Source: JAUSIF01 sp040901465
Lineage (GTDB): Bacteria; Pseudomonadota; Alphaproteobacteria; Rhizobiales; Xanthobacteraceae
NCBI GenBank assembly: GCA_040901465.1
Contig: JBBDYN010000024.1
Location: 62,001 to 126,000, forward strand
DNA length: 64,000 nucleotides
Direction: 5' to 3'
The notes beneath the pieces are model-generated. The model saw only the letters and a program-made list of their open reading frames with translations, was not told the origin of the DNA and ran no database searches. A program made the translations under genes and the position numbers. Positions 50,832 through 58,674 of this stretch are shown piece by piece (the stretch's first letter is position 1; the number at the start of each line of letters is the position of its first letter).

Positions 50832-51431
50832 ATGTCCGACACAACCGCCGATAAGCGGACGATCCGCGAACTCGTGGAGAACTGGGCCGTGTATCGCGAT
50901 GCGCGCCTGTGGGACCAATTCCGCACGGTCTGGCACGACGACGGGCGCATGATGGCGACCTGGTTTCAGGGAAGCTTCGAGGAATTCATCAAAGTCAACA
51001 ACGAAGGCTGGGCGCGCGGCGTGAGGATTTTGCATTTCCTCGGCGGCAGCGCGATTCAGGTTTCGGGCAACCGCGCGATCGCGCAAACCAAGATGACGAT
51101 CTCCCAACGTGCGCCGGTGGAAGGCGTCGTCTGCGATGTCGTCTGCACCGGCCGCTTCTATGATTTCTTCGACAAGCGCGGCGGCCGCTGGGGCCTCGTG
51201 CTGCGCCAGCCGATCTACGAGAAGGATCGCCTCGACCCGGTCGATCCGGCCGCGAAGCTCGAACTCGATCAGAAGGTCCTGGAGAGTTTCCCCGAGGGCT
51301 ATCGCCACCTCGCCTATCTGCAGACCAGGATCGGCTACAAGGTGAAGCCCGACATGCCTGGCATCGAAGGCCCCGTGCTCGACGCGCTCTACGCGCGCGG
51401 GGCGCGCTGGCTCAAGGGGGAAGCGCTTTGA
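50832..51431 (+). CDS. NTF2/SnoaL-like fold protein
   Basis: A 199-residue protein whose first 130 residues match the SnoaL/NTF2-like cone fold: IRELVENWAVYRDARLWDQFRTVWHDDGRMMATWF, then FLGGSAIQVSGNRAIAQTKMTI and VCDVVCTGRFYDFF. Such proteins include dehydratases, isomerases and binding proteins for hydrophobic small molecules. A C-terminal extension (about 140-199) is helical and not typical. It is divergent from the SDR pair. Function unknown; an enzyme or a sensor of an aromatic or terpenoid compound is plausible only by family. Confidence 0.82.
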   Translation: MSDTTADKRTIRELVENWAVYRDARLWDQFRTVWHDDGRMMATWFQGSFEEFIKVNNEGWARGVRILHFLGGSAIQVSGNRAIAQTKMTISQRAPVEGVVCDVVCTGRFYDFFDKRGGRWGLVLRQPIYEKDRLDPVDPAAKLELDQKVLESFPEGYRHLAYLQTRIGYKVKPDMPGIEGPVLDALYARGARWLKGEAL

Positions 51432-51458
51432 GCCAGCGCGTACTGCGCCCCGCATCCA

Positions 51459-51659
51459 CTAACGCGCGGGCAGCCGCTCCTCGACGATCGTGAAGCGCAC
51501 GTTGCATTGCGGACGGTGACGCTCGGAGATTTCGCGCCAGGTCAGCTCCGCCTCATTGCGCGCCGCGAATGGACCGAACAGCCGCTCTGTTCCGTTGACG
51601 AGTTCTTCGAAGCAGATCGACTTGTACTCGCCGCCGACAACCCAAAAGCGATTGATCAT
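51459..51659 (-). CDS. DUF4170-family small protein
   Basis: A 66-residue protein (MINRFWVVGGEYKSICFEEL) matching the DUF4170 pattern: FWVVGGEY at the start, GTERLFGPFAARNEAELTW in the middle and NVRFTIVEE at the end. It is a single compact alpha/beta domain found in alphaproteobacteria; function unknown. It is 26 bases downstream of isocitrate lyase on the same strand and could be co-transcribed. Confidence 0.82.
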   Translation of the reverse strand: MINRFWVVGGEYKSICFEELVNGTERLFGPFAARNEAELTWREISERHRPQCNVRFTIVEERLPAR

Positions 51660-51685
51660 GGCTCTCTCCATCGATTGTCGTTGCC

Positions 51686-52990
51686 CTACTCCGCTGCCTG
51701 CGGCAGCCGGGACACGTCGAATTGTGCCTGCTCGGTCGACTCCGACATCGCCGTCGTCGATGCCGCCCCGCCGGTGATCGTCATGTTCACGAGATCGAAG
51801 TAGCCGGTGCCGACCTCGCGCTGATGGCGCGTCGCCGTGTAGCCGCGCCGCTCGGAGTCGAATTCCGCCTCCTGCAATTCGCAATAGGCCGACATGCCGC
51901 GCTCGGCGTAGCCGCGCGCAAGCTCGTACATGCCGTGATTGAGGCTGTGGAAGCCCGCGAGCGTGACGAACTGGAACTTGTAGCCTATGGCGCCGAGCTC
52001 GCGCTGGAAGTTAGCGATCTGCGCTTCGTCGAGATTGGCGCGCCAGTTGAACGACGGCGAGCAATTATAAGCGAGCATCTTGCCCGGATATTCGCGATGG
52101 ACCGCCTCCGCGAACTGCCGCGCCTCCTCGAGCTTGGGATGCGACGTTTCCCACCAAAGAAGGTCGGCACCCGGCGCGAAGGCGAGCCCGCGCTTTATGC
52201 AATGCGCGAGACCCGTGCCGGGCTTCAGACGGAAGAAACCTTCAGGCGTCCGCTCGCCGGTGATGAATTCGCGGTCGCGCTCGTCGATGTCCGACGTGAT
52301 GAGCCGCGCGCTTTCCGCGTCCGTGCGTGCGATCACGAGCGTAGGCACGCCGCAGACGTCGGCCGCGAGTCGCGCCGCGCTGAGGTTGCGCTCGTGCGCC
52401 GTGGTCGGGATCAGCACCTTGCCGCCCATGTGGCCGCACTTCTTTTCCGACGCGAGCTGGTCCTCGAAATGGACGCCGGCGGCGCCCGCTTCGATGTAGG
52501 CCTTCGTGATCTCGTAGGCATTGAGCGGCCCGCCGAAGCCCGCTTCCGCGTCGGCCACGATCGGCACGAACCAGTCGCGCTCTGCGCCGCCTTCGGCGTG
52601 TTCGACCTGGTCGGCGCGCGTGAGCGTCTTGTTGATGCGGCGGCACAGCTCCGGGCCGGAGTCCGACGGGTAGAGGCTCTGGTCCGGGTAGGCGTTGCCC
52701 GCGTTGTTGTTGTCGGCGGCGACCTGCCAGCCCGAGAGATAGATCGCCTGCAGCCCGGCGCGGACCATCTGCATGGCCTGGTTGCCGGTGACCGCGCCGA
52801 GCGCCGGGACAAAAGGCTCGTTGAGGAGCTGCAGCCAGAGCCGGTTCGCGCCCCGCTCGGCCAGCGAGTAGCGCACCTGGAACGAGCCGCGCAGCCGCAC
52901 CACGTCTTCCGGCGAATAGGGCCGCGTGATTCCGTCGAAACGGCCGACCGGCGCAATCGGGATGATGCCGGAGAGGGTCAGCTTGGCCAT
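51686..52990 (-). CDS. aceA: Isocitrate lyase
   Basis: A 434-residue enzyme splitting isocitrate into succinate and glyoxylate in the glyoxylate shunt. The catalytic KKCGH motif is present (SEKKCGHMGGKV, Cys185). Also seen are WQVAADNNNAGNAYPDQSLYPSDSGPELCRRIN, PIVADAEAGFGGPLNAYE and LAYNCSPSFNW. The ATG at 52990 is preceded by AGGAAAGG. Use of acetate or fatty acids is implied. The divergent regulator at 53140 and tandem repeats in the gap suggest control by short-chain acyl-CoA. Confidence 0.96.
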   Translation of the reverse strand: MAKLTLSGIIPIAPVGRFDGITRPYSPEDVVRLRGSFQVRYSLAERGANRLWLQLLNEPFVPALGAVTGNQAMQMVRAGLQAIYLSGWQVAADNNNAGNAYPDQSLYPSDSGPELCRRINKTLTRADQVEHAEGGAERDWFVPIVADAEAGFGGPLNAYEITKAYIEAGAAGVHFEDQLASEKKCGHMGGKVLIPTTAHERNLSAARLAADVCGVPTLVIARTDAESARLITSDIDERDREFITGERTPEGFFRLKPGTGLAHCIKRGLAFAPGADLLWWETSHPKLEEARQFAEAVHREYPGKMLAYNCSPSFNWRANLDEAQIANFQRELGAIGYKFQFVTLAGFHSLNHGMYELARGYAERGMSAYCELQEAEFDSERRGYTATRHQREVGTGYFDLVNMTITGGAASTTAMSESTEQAQFDVSRLPQAAE

Positions 52991-53094
52991 GGCCTTTCCT
53001 TTCATACAGCCGTGACAACGGCCTGCGGTGAATGTTTCCAAGGCCATAACTTCGCGCGTAGTGATTTGGGAAGTGCGTTAGATTTTTATTCGTG

Positions 53095-53138
53095 CTATTG
53101 TGTCATACTCACACAGATTCTATTGTACGATTGTCACA
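53095..53138. promoter_or_regulatory. Tandem operator-like repeats CTATTGT-N7-TCACA
   Basis: Two copies of CTATTGT, seven variable bases, TCACA lie at 53095-53113 and 53120-53138, starting 25 bases apart. The second ends one base before the regulator ATG. Each contains partial dyads (TGTGT...ACACA at 53099-53115; TTGTCACAA at 53131-53139). A -10-like TACGAT (53125-53130) nine bases from the ATG suggests a leaderless mRNA with an operator over its start. The likely regulator is the adjacent ScfR-type protein acting on itself and on aceA. Confidence 0.6.
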
Positions 53139-53139
53139 A

Positions 53140-54594
53140 ATGTCAAAAACCAGCGAAAGTCCTGCCCGCAAATTGTTCATCGGCCCGCGCTTTCGCCGCC
53201 TGCGTCGCCAGCTCGGCCTGTCGCAGACGCAGATGGCCGACGAATTGGGAATCTCGCCGAGCTACGTGAACCTGATCGAGCGCAACCAGCGCCCGGTCAC
53301 CGCGCAGATTCTGGTGAAGATGGCCAAAGCCTATGACATCGACCTGCGTGATCTCGCCGGCGCCGATCAGGACCGCTCCTTCATCGAATTGAACGAAGTC
53401 TTCAGCGATGCGCTGTTTCGCGGAGCCGAAGTGCCCAAGCAGGAATTGCGCGACTTTGCCGAGCTCTGCCCCGATGTCGCGGCCGCCGTGCAACGTCTCT
53501 ATCAGGCTTACGCGGAGGCGCGCCGCGGCGAGACCATGGCCGCTGCCCGCCTGGCCGGCCGCGACGCCGATGCCACGTTCGAAGCCAATCCGGTCGAGCG
53601 AGTGCGCGATCTGATCGAAAAGCACCGCAATCATTTCCCCACGCTCGAGACCGCGGCCGAGAAGCTGCGCGACGAGATCGACGCGCCGAACCACGATCTA
53701 TTCCGCGCCCTGTCGGAGCGCCTGCGCGAGCGCCACGGAATGCTCGTGCGCGTGCTGCCGGTGGATGTCATGCGCGACACCTTGCGCCGCTGGGTGCGCC
53801 ACCAGCGCCAGTTGCATCTTTCCGAATTGATCGACAGCCCCGGCCGCGTGTTCCAGATTGCGTTTCAACTCGCCCTCGTCGAGGCCGGCACGCTGATCGA
53901 CGAGATCGTGAAGAAAAGCAGCGACCTGGACGAAACCGCTCGGCGCCTGTTTCGCATCTCGCTTGCGAATTATTTCGCCGCCGCGGTCATTATGCCGTAT
54001 GGCCGCTTCCATGAAGCTGTAGAGGGCCTCGGTTACGACATCGGCGTATTGGGCCAGCGCTTCGGCGCGGGATTCGAGCAGATTTGCCACCGGCTGACCA
54101 CGCTGCAGCGGCCGAACGCGCGTGGCGTTCCCTTCTTCATGCTGCGCGTCGATCACGCCGGCAACGTTTCGAAACGCTTCTCCTCCGGTACCTTCCCGTT
54201 TTCCAAATTCGGCGGCACCTGTCCGCTCTGGAACGTGCACGCGACCTTCGACACGCCCGGCCGCATGGTGACGCAGGTGATCGAGCTCCCCGACGGCACA
54301 CGCTATTTTTCGATGGCGCAAACCGTGCGCCGCGCCGTCGTCCCGCACGCTCGGCCGCAGCCGCGCTACGCCATCGGCCTCGGCTGCGAACTGAAATACG
54401 CGCCTCGCCTCGTTTATTCCGCGGGCCTCAAGCTGGAGAGCGCCGAGGCCACGCCGATCGGCGTCAATTGCCGCCTGTGCGAGCGGCCTAATTGCAGCCA
54501 GCGTGCCGAGCCGCCGCTCATGCGCCCCCTCGTGCTCGACGAGACCACGCGCGGCGTCTCGCCCTTCATGTTCGAGAGCGCGCGGGAAATTTAG
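53140..54594 (+). CDS. ScfR/RamB-type short-chain acyl-CoA-responsive regulator (XRE + DUF2083)
   Basis: A 484-residue regulator. The N-terminal XRE helix-turn-helix (about 15-70) has FRRLRRQLGLSQTQMADELGISPSYVNLIERNQRPVT. A middle segment with QLHLSELIDSPGRVFQIAFQLALVEAG is the IrrE/MccR-type helical domain. The C-terminal ScfR (DUF2083) part has GTCPLWNVHATFDTPGRM and a Cys motif CRLCERPNCSQRAEP that could hold a metal. Relatives (RamB, PrpR, ScfR) control glyoxylate or methylcitrate genes; it is divergent to aceA, which supports that. The start has no clear Shine-Dalgarno. Confidence 0.9.
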   Translation: MSKTSESPARKLFIGPRFRRLRRQLGLSQTQMADELGISPSYVNLIERNQRPVTAQILVKMAKAYDIDLRDLAGADQDRSFIELNEVFSDALFRGAEVPKQELRDFAELCPDVAAAVQRLYQAYAEARRGETMAAARLAGRDADATFEANPVERVRDLIEKHRNHFPTLETAAEKLRDEIDAPNHDLFRALSERLRERHGMLVRVLPVDVMRDTLRRWVRHQRQLHLSELIDSPGRVFQIAFQLALVEAGTLIDEIVKKSSDLDETARRLFRISLANYFAAAVIMPYGRFHEAVEGLGYDIGVLGQRFGAGFEQICHRLTTLQRPNARGVPFFMLRVDHAGNVSKRFSSGTFPFSKFGGTCPLWNVHATFDTPGRMVTQVIELPDGTRYFSMAQTVRRAVVPHARPQPRYAIGLGCELKYAPRLVYSAGLKLESAEATPIGVNCRLCERPNCSQRAEPPLMRPLVLDETTRGVSPFMFESAREI

Positions 54595-54656
54595 TCGTGC
54601 AAGTTTACTCGATCGACGTTCTCTCCGCGTCGAATTGCAACCCCGCGCGGCATTGT

Positions 54657-54672
54657 TTTGCATAAAAGCAAA
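54657..54672. promoter_or_regulatory. 16-base dyad TTTGC-N6-GCAAA, copy 1
   Basis: TTTGC-ATAAAA-GCAAA followed by GTC and GTTAGTG (54676-54682), 17 bases before the ATG at 54689 of the HTH/S24 regulator. A second copy with the same geometry is at 55558. The position fits autoregulation. Confidence 0.6.
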
Positions 54673-54688
54673 GTCGTTAGTGATCTTT

Positions 54689-55429
54689 ATGAATAGCGAA
54701 GTGCTATCCAGCAAATTGCCCGGAAATCCCGTAAATATGAGATTGGCAGCTCGTTGGTGTCTTTCCGCTGCCATTGGGCGCCTCTTGACACAGACACGGC
54801 AAAAGACGGCTGAGGCGCAACGCGCCTACGTGATGGACGTGCTTGCGACCACCGGCTGGTCGCGCAATCGATTGGCCAATGCGATCGATGTCCGGCCGTC
54901 CACGCTCACGCGTTTTCTCAACGCGCCGCCGCGGGAGGGCCGCACGCTGCATGCCGCGAACGTTGAGCGCATCGCCGAGGCGACCGGTATTGCCCCACCG
55001 CAGGCAATTCCGACCCAGACCACGCCGGGTCGGCCGCTACGCGGATTTCGAGACGACGGTGAGCCCTTCAAGGCCATCGGCCAATCGAATCTCAAACGCG
55101 CCATTGAAGCCTTGATCGGAAACCGGCCGGCGGTCGATGCCTGGACACTCAGGACGAATGCGCTGGAATTGCACGGCTACCTACCGGGCGACCTCGTGAT
55201 TGTTGATCTGGGTCGTGCGGCCAAACCCGGCGAAGTCATCTGTGCGCAGGTCTACGACTGGAAGGGGATGAAAGCGGAAACCGTCTTCCGCATCTACGAA
55301 CCACCCTACCTTCTGGCCGCCTCGAACGACCCGAGATTCCGCAAGCCGATCCACATCGACCCCGAGCACGTGACGATCAAGGGCGTCGTGCTTCCGCATC
55401 GGCTACGTCCGGAGGAACCGGCCTCCTGA
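54689..55429 (+). CDS. HTH regulator with possible S24/LexA-like C-terminal domain
   Basis: A 246-residue protein (MNSEVLSSKLPGN start; an ATG at 54737 is an alternative). A helix-turn-helix spans about residues 45-85: YVMDVLATTGWSRNRLANAIDVRPSTLTRFLN. The C-terminal part (about 145-240) resembles the S24/LexA beta-fold (LELHGYLPGDLVIVDLGRAAKPGEVICAQVYDW, EPPYLLAASNDPRFRKPIHID, IKGVVLPH). The catalytic Ser of LexA-type self-cleavage would be expected near GYLPGD; here no clear Ser is seen, so self-cleavage is doubtful. A dyad precedes it and a matching dyad follows its gene. Confidence 0.8.
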   Translation: MNSEVLSSKLPGNPVNMRLAARWCLSAAIGRLLTQTRQKTAEAQRAYVMDVLATTGWSRNRLANAIDVRPSTLTRFLNAPPREGRTLHAANVERIAEATGIAPPQAIPTQTTPGRPLRGFRDDGEPFKAIGQSNLKRAIEALIGNRPAVDAWTLRTNALELHGYLPGDLVIVDLGRAAKPGEVICAQVYDWKGMKAETVFRIYEPPYLLAASNDPRFRKPIHIDPEHVTIKGVVLPHRLRPEEPAS

Positions 55430-55557
55430 GCTAAACTGCGCGACCGTTGCGACGCCCTCGACGGCGACTGCAGCCGCCACGCCCGGTATTGCATGTGGCA
55501 TCTACCGAATCGGAGACCGGCATCCTCGCTCGCAGACCGAACACCAGTTCAACGATG

Positions 55558-55573
55558 TTTGCTATTTAGCAAA
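55558..55573. promoter_or_regulatory. 16-base dyad TTTGC-N6-GCAAA, copy 2
   Basis: TTTGC-TATTTA-GCAAA with the same spacing as the copy at 54657, again followed (after ACAACT) by GTTAGTG (55580-55586). It lies 74 bases before the ATG of a 38-residue membrane peptide ORF. The region 55430-55646 holds no other gene. Confidence 0.6.
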
Positions 55574-55646
55574 ACAACTGTTAGTGGCATTTTCGACTTC
55601 GGCGGTTGCAGCGATGGTTGGGAAGTGCGCGCCGGAAAGGCCGCCC

Positions 55647-55763
55647 ATGCACGAATGGCTCCTGTTTCTGATTGGCAATGCGGCGATCATTGGCTCGGTC
55701 TTCGCGGTCGGCGTCCTCGCCTGGCTCGCCTATCTCTGGATCACCGGCAGTGACGCTGGCTGA
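55647..55763 (+). CDS. 38-residue single-pass membrane peptide (candidate small gene)
   Basis: An ORF starting MHEWLLFLIGNAAIIGSV and ending LAYLWITGSDAG, with an almost unbroken hydrophobic core flanked by a few polar residues. This is the look of a small membrane regulatory protein. GGAAAGG precedes the ATG. The upstream dyad matches that of the neighbouring HTH regulator, which would make it a regulated target. There is no family recognition, and chance ORFs of this length are common, so confidence is moderate. Confidence 0.5.
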   Translation: MHEWLLFLIGNAAIIGSVFAVGVLAWLAYLWITGSDAG

Positions 55764-55817
55764 CGCCTGCCTCGGCGTGCCGCGCCCGCCTCCACACGTC
55801 GTACCGCGACGCCATTC

Positions 55818-56456
55818 CTATTCCAGCGGCAAATCCACGTGCTGCTTGTAGGAAGGCCGCTGCCGCAATCGCTCGCACCATGCCGCGAGATTCGGCTGCT
55901 GCGGGCGCTGGATGTAAGGATTCTTGAGATAGCGATAGACGAAGATGCCGAGCAGAAGGTCGGCGAGTGAAAGCCGGTTGCCCTCGAGATATTGCTTGCC
56001 CGCGAGCCGCTCCTCCAGGACCTGCATCACGTCGCTGAGCTTTTTCGCGTTCGCGGCGATCGCTGCCTTATCCTGCTTCTCCGGCGGCGTGCGAATCGTG
56101 CCCCAGAACACGGGCACGTCCACGGGCACCACGGTCGCGAGCAACCAGTCGAGCCAGCGGTCGATGCTCGCCCGTGTCTCGGAAGCGGCCGGATAGATCG
56201 CCTCGCCGCCGTATTTCATTGCGAGATAGCGGCAGATCGCATGCGATTCCCACAGCACATAGTCGCCGTCCTCGATCGTCGGCACGCGTCCGTTCGGATT
56301 GAGCTTGCGGTATTCCAGCGTGTCGACGACGCCGAACTGCATGCCCGCGTCGATCCGCTCATAGGGGACTTTCAACTCGTCGGCGACGACGAGCACCTTC
56401 TTGACGTTGCCGGAATTCGCCCGTCCCCAGATCTTGATTTTCTTGCCGTCCGCCAT
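55818..56456 (-). CDS. Glutathione S-transferase family protein
   Basis: A 212-residue soluble protein. The start at 56456 (MADGKKIKIWGRANSGN) leads into a thioredoxin-like domain (about 5-80) with KIWGRANSGNVKKVLVVADEL and a PNGRVPTIEDGDYVLWES motif. The cis-Pro and glutathione gamma-Glu-binding ES are visible there. An all-helical domain (about 95-205) has QYLEGNRLSLADLLLGIFVYRYL. The Ser/Asn near position 15-16 suggests a beta/theta-like catalytic residue. Role: detoxification or isomerisation. It could serve as maleylpyruvate isomerase for the gentisate genes, but distance argues for a general role. Confidence 0.9.
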   Translation of the reverse strand: MADGKKIKIWGRANSGNVKKVLVVADELKVPYERIDAGMQFGVVDTLEYRKLNPNGRVPTIEDGDYVLWESHAICRYLAMKYGGEAIYPAASETRASIDRWLDWLLATVVPVDVPVFWGTIRTPPEKQDKAAIAANAKKLSDVMQVLEERLAGKQYLEGNRLSLADLLLGIFVYRYLKNPYIQRPQQPNLAAWCERLRQRPSYKQHVDLPLE

Positions 56457-56536
56457 GGAACGCTCCCCCGCGCGCCGCGCGACTTCGCGCGACATCACCG
56501 CAGCATATTACGAACAAGCAGGCTGATGGGAAAGTT

Positions 56537-56581
56537 TGGTGGGCGCAGTAGGACTCGAACCTACGACCCGCTGATTAAGAG
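56537..56581 (-). pseudogene. 45-base copy of the tRNA-Lys(CTT) 3' half (left att site)
   Basis: Bases 56537-56581 are identical to 61449-61493. On the minus strand they read from the anticodon loop through the T arm to the 3' CCA. The 5' half of a tRNA is absent, so this cannot fold into a tRNA. The copy has the same orientation as the intact gene and lies 4.9 kb beyond its 3' end, as expected of an attachment-site duplication left by integration. Confidence 0.9.
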
Positions 56582-56882
56582 GCCGCGCTTGCGCACCTGA
56601 ATTCAGTGGCTTGGAAGTAAAACGGGCAAGCTCGTGTGATTGTCGATCAATAGGTTACGAGCAAATTGTAAGACGGAATCGCCAACACAGGGACCTGGCC
56701 GGCGATCCGTCCCGTCCGCGCTACGCACTGCCCATCGAAGCGCATGGACCCGTTGGGCCAAGCAAAACACCGCCCTTGCGCGCCGTCGCCCACAAACTCA
56801 CGGAGCGATCGAAGCGGCGGGCCAACGGCCATTGTCACTTAGAACCGCCGACCTTAGGCTAGTACTAAGGGAGGAAAACAAC
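56582..56882. other. Gene-free stretch at the left end of the element
   Basis: About 300 bases between the partial tRNA repeat and the binding-protein gene. No recombinase remnant or RNA gene was recognised. It should carry the promoter of the five-gene operon. A GGGAGG ribosome site lies at its right end. An in-frame upstream extension of the binding-protein gene exists but reads as basic low-complexity sequence. Confidence 0.5.
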
Positions 56883-57878
56883 ATGCCAAAGACATCCAAG
56901 GACGGAAATCCGAATCTCCTGCGTCGTTCGCTGTTGATCGGCGGTGCAGCGGCTCTTTGCATGCCCCGGATCGCGCGCAGCCAAACGTCGCAAGTCGTGC
57001 GTATCGGCGTGCCGACCAAGACCTATTTCCCCACAATCATCTGCGAGACCGCGATCCAGCAGAAACTGTTCGAGAAGGAAGGCATCAAAGCGGAGCTGAC
57101 CATCTATCGTAGCGGCGCCGAGGGCTTCGAGGCGATCGCCGCCGGCGCCGCCGACCTCATCTACAACTCGTCGATGAGTGTGGCCGCCGGCCTGAACAAG
57201 GGCGTGAAGGTGCGCTGCGTCGCCAACGGCGCACTCGCCTATTTCGGCTGGTACCTGGTGGTCAAAGACGACTCGCCGATCCAGAAGGTCGCCGATCTCG
57301 CCGGCAAGAAGGTCGGCATCACGTCCGCCGGCTCCGGCACCGATATCCTCGCGCTGTGGACCGAGCAGTTCCACAAGATCAAGTTCACGCGAGTGCCGCT
57401 CGGCGGCGGGGGCCTGGTGCCCAACCTGCTCACGGGCAACATCGACGGCAGCGTGCTCTACTCGCCGCTCAGCTATCAGATGTTCTTGAAGAAGCAGGCG
57501 CGTTCGCTTGTCGATTTCGGCAAGGAGGTGCCGTCGCATTCCACCGGCAGCTGGATCGCCACCGACAAGATTATCGCCGAGCGACCCAACGACCTTCAAA
57601 AGGCGCTGAACGCGATCTATGGCGGCGTCGCTTGGCTGCAGGCGGACAAGAACCGCGCCGAGGTGATCAAGTTCCTCGCCCGGCTCAACGAGATCCCCGA
57701 GGACGTGGCGGCCGCGGAGCTCGACGGCAACATGAAGAACCTGTCGAAGACCGGCGAGTTCCAGGAGGACTGGATGTCACGCTCGCTCGACATGGCCAAG
57801 CTCATCGGCATGACCAATCTCGCGCCGGTCAAGGATATCTACGTAACCAAGTTCCGGCCGGCTCCGACCATGTCGTGA
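56883..57878 (+). CDS. ABC transporter solute-binding protein, NMT1/SsuA-TauA-like
   Basis: A 331-residue periplasmic protein. A Tat-like signal (LLRRSLLIGGAAALCMPRIARSQ) leads into VVRIGVPTKTYFPTIICETAIQQKLFEKEGIKAEL. Then come IAAGAADLIYNSSMSVAAGLNKGVKVRCVA and LAGKKVGITSAGSGTDILALWTEQF. This is the NMT1/THI5-like and sulfonate/nitrate (SsuA) fold. Ligands in the group include sulfonates, pyrimidine precursors and aromatic compounds. First gene of a five-gene operon within the tRNA-flanked element. The ligand is unknown; the MetE-like partner gene hints at an organosulfur or methylated compound (inference). Confidence 0.9.
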   Translation: MPKTSKDGNPNLLRRSLLIGGAAALCMPRIARSQTSQVVRIGVPTKTYFPTIICETAIQQKLFEKEGIKAELTIYRSGAEGFEAIAAGAADLIYNSSMSVAAGLNKGVKVRCVANGALAYFGWYLVVKDDSPIQKVADLAGKKVGITSAGSGTDILALWTEQFHKIKFTRVPLGGGGLVPNLLTGNIDGSVLYSPLSYQMFLKKQARSLVDFGKEVPSHSTGSWIATDKIIAERPNDLQKALNAIYGGVAWLQADKNRAEVIKFLARLNEIPEDVAAAELDGNMKNLSKTGEFQEDWMSRSLDMAKLIGMTNLAPVKDIYVTKFRPAPTMS

Positions 57879-57921
57879 CGCTCTGGGTCGTCATAGCCGG
57901 GCTTGACGCAAAGGTAGCGGG

Positions 57922-58674
57922 ATGACCCGAGCGCAAATCCTCCTCACGCGCCTAGTGCTGCTGGCAGCGGTGCTCGGCGCGTGGGAGCTGTTGCCGCGCA
58001 ACGGCACGATTAATCCGATCCTGCTGCCGCCGCTGAGCGAGGTGCTGGCCATGCTCGGCAATCTCCTGGGCCGGCCGCAGGTGCACGAGGCGATCGCGAC
58101 TACGGCCGGCGAAGTGATTGTCGCCTTCGTCATCGCGGTACCGCTCGGCGCCACGCTCGGCGTGATCGTCGCCGAGAACGATTACATTGGCGACATTTGC
58201 CGGCCGATCCTGTTCTACGTGTTCAGCGTACCGAAATCGATCTTCCTGCCCATGTTCATCCTGGTGTTCGGCATCGGCTTTCAGCAGAAAGTCGCCTACG
58301 CCGCCTTCACCACTACCTTCGTGGTGCTGATGAGCGCAACCGCGGCGGTGGAATCGGTCAAGGCGGAGCACGTACTGGTGGCGCGCTCCTATGGCGCCAC
58401 CCGCGGGCAGATCCTGCGGCGCATCTACGTGCCGAGCATGCTGCCGATCCTGCTGGAGACGATGCGTATCGCGATGATCTTCAACTTCACCGGCGTGATG
58501 ATCGCCGAAATGTACGCCTCGCGGACCGGAATCGGCCACCTGATTGCCGGTTGGGGCGAGAATTTCCAGATGCCGCAGTTGTTCGCCGGCGTGATCGTGC
58601 TGGCCACGGTCGCCATCCTGTTCAACGAAACGGTCCGCTACGCGGAGACGAAATGCAGCTCGTGGCGAACCTGA
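57922..58674 (+). CDS. ABC transporter permease (SsuC/TauC-like), 1
   Basis: A 250-residue inner-membrane permease with about six segments. It has LLAAVLGAWELLPRNGTINPILLPPLSEVLAML and the EAA loop with the coupling helix: ESVKAEHVLVARSYGATRGQILRRIYVPSMLPILL. It starts 43 bases after the binding-protein stop; half of a REP-like sequence (CCGGGCTTGAC) lies in the gap. The ATPase gene begins inside its end with a 22-base overlap. Operates with the second permease at 59456. Confidence 0.92.
   Translation: MTRAQILLTRLVLLAAVLGAWELLPRNGTINPILLPPLSEVLAMLGNLLGRPQVHEAIATTAGEVIVAFVIAVPLGATLGVIVAENDYIGDICRPILFYVFSVPKSIFLPMFILVFGIGFQQKVAYAAFTTTFVVLMSATAAVESVKAEHVLVARSYGATRGQILRRIYVPSMLPILLETMRIAMIFNFTGVMIAEMYASRTGIGHLIAGWGENFQMPQLFAGVIVLATVAILFNETVRYAETKCSSWRT

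Noticed and set aside
53092..53140. GTG start upstream for the ScfR-type regulator
   Set aside because: It would add 16 residues (LLCHTHTDSIV...) not seen in the family and covering the operator repeats; the ATG at 53140 is preferred.
55992..56600. Plus-strand ORF ending in GGRSRTRTYDPLIKRP
   Set aside because: The tail is the translation of the tRNA-Lys fragment in the antisense direction, a well-known artefact; the rest is opposite the GST gene.
56582..56882. Integrase or transposase remnant at the left end of the tRNA-flanked element
   Set aside because: I read all frames and saw no catalytic motifs or family similarity, so none is claimed.
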